A stretch of DNA of 9,110 nucleotides from Verrucomicrobiota bacterium (GTDB lineage Bacteria; Chlamydiota; Chlamydiia; Chlamydiales; FEN-1388), in the NCBI GenBank assembly GCA_018239705.1, contig JAFEGS010000613.1, positions 1 to 9,110 on the forward strand, read 5' to 3'. Positions 5,629 to 9,110 of the stretch are shown here, in pieces; position 1 is the first letter of the stretch; every line of letters starts with the position of its first letter. The position numbers and the translations under genes were made by a program. Under the pieces are notes generated by a model. The model was not told where the DNA came from. It did not search any database and worked only from the letters and a program-made list of their open reading frames with translations.

Positions 5629-6608
5629 AGATTGGCACTTTTATAGAATTTGGCGATAATCTCTTCGATGGGCGGATTTTCAACAAAGAGGTCGGTGATG
5701 GCGTGTGCACTGGTCACTTCGGCAATCAGCTTTGGTGTGGAGGTCACTTCCGGGTTGTAGCTGAGCCATACGCGATGGCCCTCTTGCTTGAGCACGAAGC
5801 CTTCCGTCTTGTGTATAAAGTCGTCTTTGTGAGCAAGGTCGATCACAAGCCAGCGCTCCGGGAGTATGGAGCTACGAAGCTCTTGGATGGTGCCATCGAG
5901 GAAAATACGCCCTTCACTTAAGATAAGCACCCGTTTACAGAGCGCTTCGATGTCATCCATATCGTGCGTGGTGAGGAGGATCGTCACCTTCTTTTCTTTA
6001 TTGAGCTTTCGTATGCAGTCTCGCACCGAGAGCTTGCTGACGGCATCGAGGCCTATCGTAGGCTCATCGAGAAAGAGGATTTTGGGCGAGTGGATGAGCG
6101 ATGCGGCAATGTCAGATCGCATGCGCTGGCCAAGGCTTAAGGTCCTGACAGGCATATGGAGGATGTGTGAGAGATCGAGTGTGGTAATGAGCAGGTCAAG
6201 GGTCTGCTCATAGTCTCTTTTGGGGATGCGGTAGATGTCTCGCAGGAGCTTGAACGATTCGATAACAGGAATATCCCACCAGAGCTGCGTTTTCTGCCCA
6301 AAGACTACGCCAAGCTCTCGCACCACCTCTTGCCTATGCTGCCAGGGGCATTTTCCAAGCACCTGGACATCGCCACCATCAGGTGTGAGGATGCCTGAGA
6401 GAAGTTTTACGGTAGTGCTCTTGCCTGCGCCATTAGGGCCAATATAACCGACAAGCTCGCCCTCAGCTATTTCAAAGGAGATCTGGTCCAGCGCCTTTTT
6501 GATGGTGTACTCGGGAAAGAGGAGGTTTCTGAGGCTACTGAAGGCGCCTTTTCGCGGTTTTACCTGGCGAAAGGTCTTTACAAGGCTTTTAACAGAAATA
6601 AGGCTCAT
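5625..6608 (-). CDS. ABC transporter ATP-binding protein, COG4586-like
   Basis: A 327-residue complete ATPase powering the two permeases encoded downstream. Visible motifs are Walker A GPNGAGKST (57-65), Q-loop Q105 in VFGQKTQLWWD, signature LSLGQ (157-161), Walker B ILFLDEP (177-183), D-loop GLDA and the switch H215 in TTHDM. The insert near 20-40 (RNLLFPEYTIKKAL) before the first core strand and the WWDIPV motif after the Q-loop are typical of the COG4586 group. The C-terminal 80 or so residues (from about 245) form the accessory domain usual for ATPases of ABC-2 exporters. The start ATG overlaps the dnaA stop codon (ATGA) with no Shine-Dalgarno, implying coupling to dnaA. Product and family are secure; the substrate is unknown. 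Confidence 0.93.
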   Translation of the reverse strand: MSLISVKSLVKTFRQVKPRKGAFSSLRNLLFPEYTIKKALDQISFEIAEGELVGYIGPNGAGKSTTVKLLSGILTPDGGDVQVLGKCPWQHRQEVVRELGVVFGQKTQLWWDIPVIESFKLLRDIYRIPKRDYEQTLDLLITTLDLSHILHMPVRTLSLGQRMRSDIAASLIHSPKILFLDEPTIGLDAVSKLSVRDCIRKLNKEKKVTILLTTHDMDDIEALCKRVLILSEGRIFLDGTIQELRSSILPERWLVIDLAHKDDFIHKTEGFVLKQEGHRVWLSYNPEVTSTPKLIAEVTSAHAITDLFVENPPIEEIIAKFYKSANL

Positions 6609-7969
6609 AGTAATTTTAATTGAATAGCATTGCAGGCTGCTGCCACATCATTTTGGATGAGGTCGACCTGTTTTTGAACTTGCTTGATCGCAGCCATCAC
6701 CGTAGAGTGGTCTCTTGTGAAAAACTCCCCGATTTTCATGTAGGGGATTTTGAGAAGGCTGCGGCATAGGTACATGGCGACCTGCCGGGCTGTGACAAAC
6801 TCGCGCGCTTGCGATTTCCCGCACAGATCTTCCGGAAGAATGGTGTAGTACTCGGCGACGGCTGCTACAATTCTCTCTGGGGAGAGCGAGTTTGTCTTTT
6901 CGTTGTCTATCAGGTCTGATAATAAATTTTTTATTACTGAGATCTGGAGCGGCTGCTTAGGCTGTTGTTTGCCATTTTGGTGCAGATGTGAGCGTAGGAT
7001 GAGCGCCTCAAGGGCACGCACCGCCGATTTTGGGTTTGTAAAGAATGTCTCAGCGAGAAACTCACTGATGCGGCTGGCAATAGGAAAGTTAAGGAAGGCT
7101 GCCTTTTTCTCGATGAGCTTGATGAGGTTCTTCTTCTCAGGAGCCGCCAAAGGCAGCGATATTCCCCACTCAAAGCGTGAGATAAGCCTTGGTTCAATAA
7201 ATGCAAGCGATTGCGGTGTGACGTTGGCAGCAAGGATGATCTGCTTTCCTGCAATGTGCAGCGTATTAAAGGTATGAAAAAACTCTTCCTGCGTGGCATT
7301 TTTTCGAGCAAAGCACTGCACATCGTCGACTAAGAGGATATCGGCATTACGGTAGAGCTTGCGAAAGTGCGACATCTCCCCAATGCGAATCGATCTCACA
7401 ACATGGTCTGTAAAGAGTTCAGCTCGTACGTAGATAGCGTTGTATCCGGCTCTGCGTAAGCGCTCTGCTGTTGCCTGCAGAAGATGGGTCTTTCCCGATC
7501 CCGGAGGGCCATAGAAGTAGAGGGGATTAAACTCACTTGTCTGTTTTGCAAGTATCTTTGTGCAGAGCTCGTCCAGGACTCTATAGCCAATTTCGTTCTC
7601 TTCAAAAAGGATAAAGTCTTCAAAGGTACATGAGGGGTCTAATTCTTCAAAATAGATGTGGTCGGGCTGTTTTGCCTGCTCTTTTTTACTAGAGGCCGGC
7701 TTTTTAGCCTGTTTGCCCCCAGCGAGTGAAAGATGGACTTTGATCGGACGCTGGTTGCGGTTACGAAACTGTGAGAGTTTGTGTCGAATATGCTCTTCAA
7801 ACCAGAGCACCTGGAAGGAATCTTTGGCTTCGAGATAGAGATTGCCGGCATCGAAACGCTGCAGTTGCAGCGATCTCAGCCAGCGGTCAATGGTCTCTTT
7901 GCCAAATTCTCTCTCTTGTGTTTCAAGAAATTTTTCCCATTCGATACTTTGTACAGTCACAGCTGTCAC
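6605..7969 (-). CDS. dnaA: Chromosomal replication initiator protein DnaA
   Basis: A 454-residue DnaA, the AAA+ protein that binds origin boxes and opens the duplex. Domain I (about 8-85) is the helicase-loading and oligomerisation part, with chlamydial-style text such as YLEAKDSFQVLWFEEHIRHKL. A short Lys-rich linker (86-103) is domain II. The AAA+ domain (about 110-340) has Walker A GPPGSGKTH (154-162), Walker B ILLVDDVQ (211-218), sensor I at AANVTP (247-252) and RLISRFEWG (261-269) with the arginine-finger region. Domain IV carries the DnaA signature, ARQVAMYLCRSLLKIPYMKIG then TRDHSTV (419-425), which contacts the DNA box. The start is GTG at 7969, overlapping the yidC stop as GTGA, without a clear Shine-Dalgarno. 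Chlamydiae commonly carry two dnaA genes; this one, beside yidC, corresponds by position to dnaA1 (CT250). It is not followed by dnaN, so the locus does not mark a classical origin. Confidence 0.97.
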   Translation of the reverse strand: MTAVTVQSIEWEKFLETQEREFGKETIDRWLRSLQLQRFDAGNLYLEAKDSFQVLWFEEHIRHKLSQFRNRNQRPIKVHLSLAGGKQAKKPASSKKEQAKQPDHIYFEELDPSCTFEDFILFEENEIGYRVLDELCTKILAKQTSEFNPLYFYGPPGSGKTHLLQATAERLRRAGYNAIYVRAELFTDHVVRSIRIGEMSHFRKLYRNADILLVDDVQCFARKNATQEEFFHTFNTLHIAGKQIILAANVTPQSLAFIEPRLISRFEWGISLPLAAPEKKNLIKLIEKKAAFLNFPIASRISEFLAETFFTNPKSAVRALEALILRSHLHQNGKQQPKQPLQISVIKNLLSDLIDNEKTNSLSPERIVAAVAEYYTILPEDLCGKSQAREFVTARQVAMYLCRSLLKIPYMKIGEFFTRDHSTVMAAIKQVQKQVDLIQNDVAAACNAIQLKLL

Positions 7970-9110
7970 TTCATTTTTTTATGTTTGGTAGTGGGTTTTG
8001 AAACTACTTCTACTACAACCTCCGGCGTTTTGCGAGGTCGATTGACCCACCACTGCTGGATAATCCCAAGGACCATAGAGGAGATCCAGTAGATGTTAAG
8101 ACCGGAGGGGAAGTTGTAGAAGAGAACGGCCATGACGACAGTCATGACATTACCCATCATGCGCTGCTGCTTCTGCTGGTCGGTCCACTGCGCAGGATCC
8201 TTAGGCAGGGAGCTCATCACATTCTGCTGGATGTACATAATAGCGCCCAAAAGAATAGGCAGGAGGTGGAACTGGTTGCCTATTATAGGAAGCGGTGTAG
8301 ACCAGCTGAACAAGACGTCAGGGGAGGAGAGGTTGTCGATCCATCCCGGAATAAAGGAGGCACCTCTAAGCTCAAAGGATGATTTAAGAAGGTCAAACAT
8401 CCCGATCAAAAATGGAAGCTGCAAAAGGAGCGGCAGACACCCGGAAAGGGGGTTGATGCCCTTTTGGCGGTAGATGTTCATGATTTCCATTTGCGCCTTT
8501 TGAGGCTCTTTTTTGTACTTATCCTGAATGGCCTTTAACTGAGGCGCTACCTCCTGCATGCTCTTCATGGAACGAAGCGACCAGGTGTTGAGAGGGTAGA
8601 GGATCAGCCTAAGCACAAAGGTGACAAAGACGATGGAGAAGGCCCATGAGTGGGTCACTGCAAAGGCCAGCTTCATGATAAAGAAGAGGAATTTTGCAAA
8701 GGGCTCTGAAATAAAGGCAAACCAGCCGTGGAAGGTCTGGCAGGAGAGGAAATCGGAGGTTTTTCCGCCTTCGGTTGCAAAATGTGCATCGACTGTTTTG
8801 AGGACCGACTCTGCAAAAGGCCCTGCAAACACTCTGAGCTCCATGCGGCCTGCCACCTGCTTGATAGGCAGGAGCACTTCATAGCCGGGGAGATCCTTTG
8901 CGGGAAAGCGGCCGTAGGCTTGGTCTATGAGGGTGAGCCTGGAGGGATCGAGAGGACCATCGATTTTCTCAATTTTAAAGCCTGCTTCATTGCCCTTTGT
9001 GGGGTCGAGAATAAGGCCAAAAAAGCCGTTTGAATTGCAGACCCAATCGACATTGCTGGAGGTCAGTGTAAAGGTCTGGCTTGGAAGGTCCACCTTTTCG
9101 ACTTGATGGG
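7966..9110 (-). CDS. yidC: Membrane protein insertase YidC, C-terminal part (5' end outside window)
   Basis: The frame is open to the right edge (HQVEK... precedes the GTG at 9093), so this is the C-terminal 380 residues of a longer protein; chlamydial YidC proteins are about 800 residues. The visible part starts in the large periplasmic domain (to about residue 120 of the fragment). It then holds the conserved Oxa1/YidC core, which inserts membrane proteins with or without SecYEG: an amphipathic segment and membrane helix around FHGWFAFISEPFAKFLFF, then FSIVFVTFVLRLILYPL with the conserved arginine of the hydrophilic groove. Next come the cytoplasmic helical hairpin (SMQEVAPQLKAIQDKYKKE), GCLPLLLQLPFLIGMF, and the last helices ending in FPSGLNIYWISSMVLGIIQQWW. 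A basic tail (KTPEVVVEVVSKPTTKHKKMK) ends the protein and may contact ribosomes. The stop codon overlaps the dnaA start. Confidence 0.96.
   Translation of the reverse strand, partial: HQVEKVDLPSQTFTLTSSNVDWVCNSNGFFGLILDPTKGNEAGFKIEKIDGPLDPSRLTLIDQAYGRFPAKDLPGYEVLLPIKQVAGRMELRVFAGPFAESVLKTVDAHFATEGGKTSDFLSCQTFHGWFAFISEPFAKFLFFIMKLAFAVTHSWAFSIVFVTFVLRLILYPLNTWSLRSMKSMQEVAPQLKAIQDKYKKEPQKAQMEIMNIYRQKGINPLSGCLPLLLQLPFLIGMFDLLKSSFELRGASFIPGWIDNLSSPDVLFSWSTPLPIIGNQFHLLPILLGAIMYIQQNVMSSLPKDPAQWTDQQKQQRMMGNVMTVVMAVLFYNFPSGLNIYWISSMVLGIIQQWWVNRPRKTPEVVVEVVSKPTTKHKKMK

Noticed and set aside
6600..7975. Chromosome replication origin beside dnaA
   Set aside because: There is no intergenic space around dnaA, no dnaN and no cluster of DnaA boxes; in chlamydiae dnaA position is not tied to the origin.

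Overview
The window looks like a chromosomal segment of an environmental (amoeba-associated) member of the Chlamydiota, outside the Chlamydiaceae. Two things suggest this. First, yidC lies directly upstream of dnaA on the same strand, an order I know from Chlamydia (CT251-CT250). Second, the left edge carries an F-box protein, a eukaryotic-type domain found in protist-associated bacteria such as Protochlamydia and Legionella. The assignment to phylum is inference and I do not name a species.

Right half (about 4023-9110, minus strand): a tightly packed five-gene array, read right to left as yidC (5' end outside the window), dnaA, an ABC ATPase, and two ABC-2 type permeases. Neighbouring genes overlap by 4 nt (GTGA, ATGA, ATGA) or are separated by 1 nt. 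Only the last permease has a strong Shine-Dalgarno sequence. The array therefore looks like one translationally coupled operon joining the membrane insertase, the replication initiator and a three-part exporter of the COG4586/COG4587/COG3694 type.

Left half (about 1-4020): visibly more AT-rich, with mixed strands and accessory-type genes. It holds a partial F-box protein (+), an AAA_14/DUF4143 ATPase with nuclease-like C-terminal residues (+), a small orphan protein with a C-terminal hydrophobic segment and its own promoter (+), a convergent orphan membrane protein (-), a doubtful 67-codon reading frame (+), and a VapBC-type toxin-antitoxin pair (-). The pair has its own sigma70-like promoter and a 7+7 bp palindrome that makes a good autoregulatory operator. 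It abuts the 3' end of the ABC operon, so the change from conserved to accessory gene content falls at about 4022.

I saw no rRNA, tRNA, CRISPR array, transposase or recognisable insertion sequence. No gene-free stretch exceeds 300 bases; the longest (about 145 bases, 2972-3116) contains a probable minus-strand promoter.
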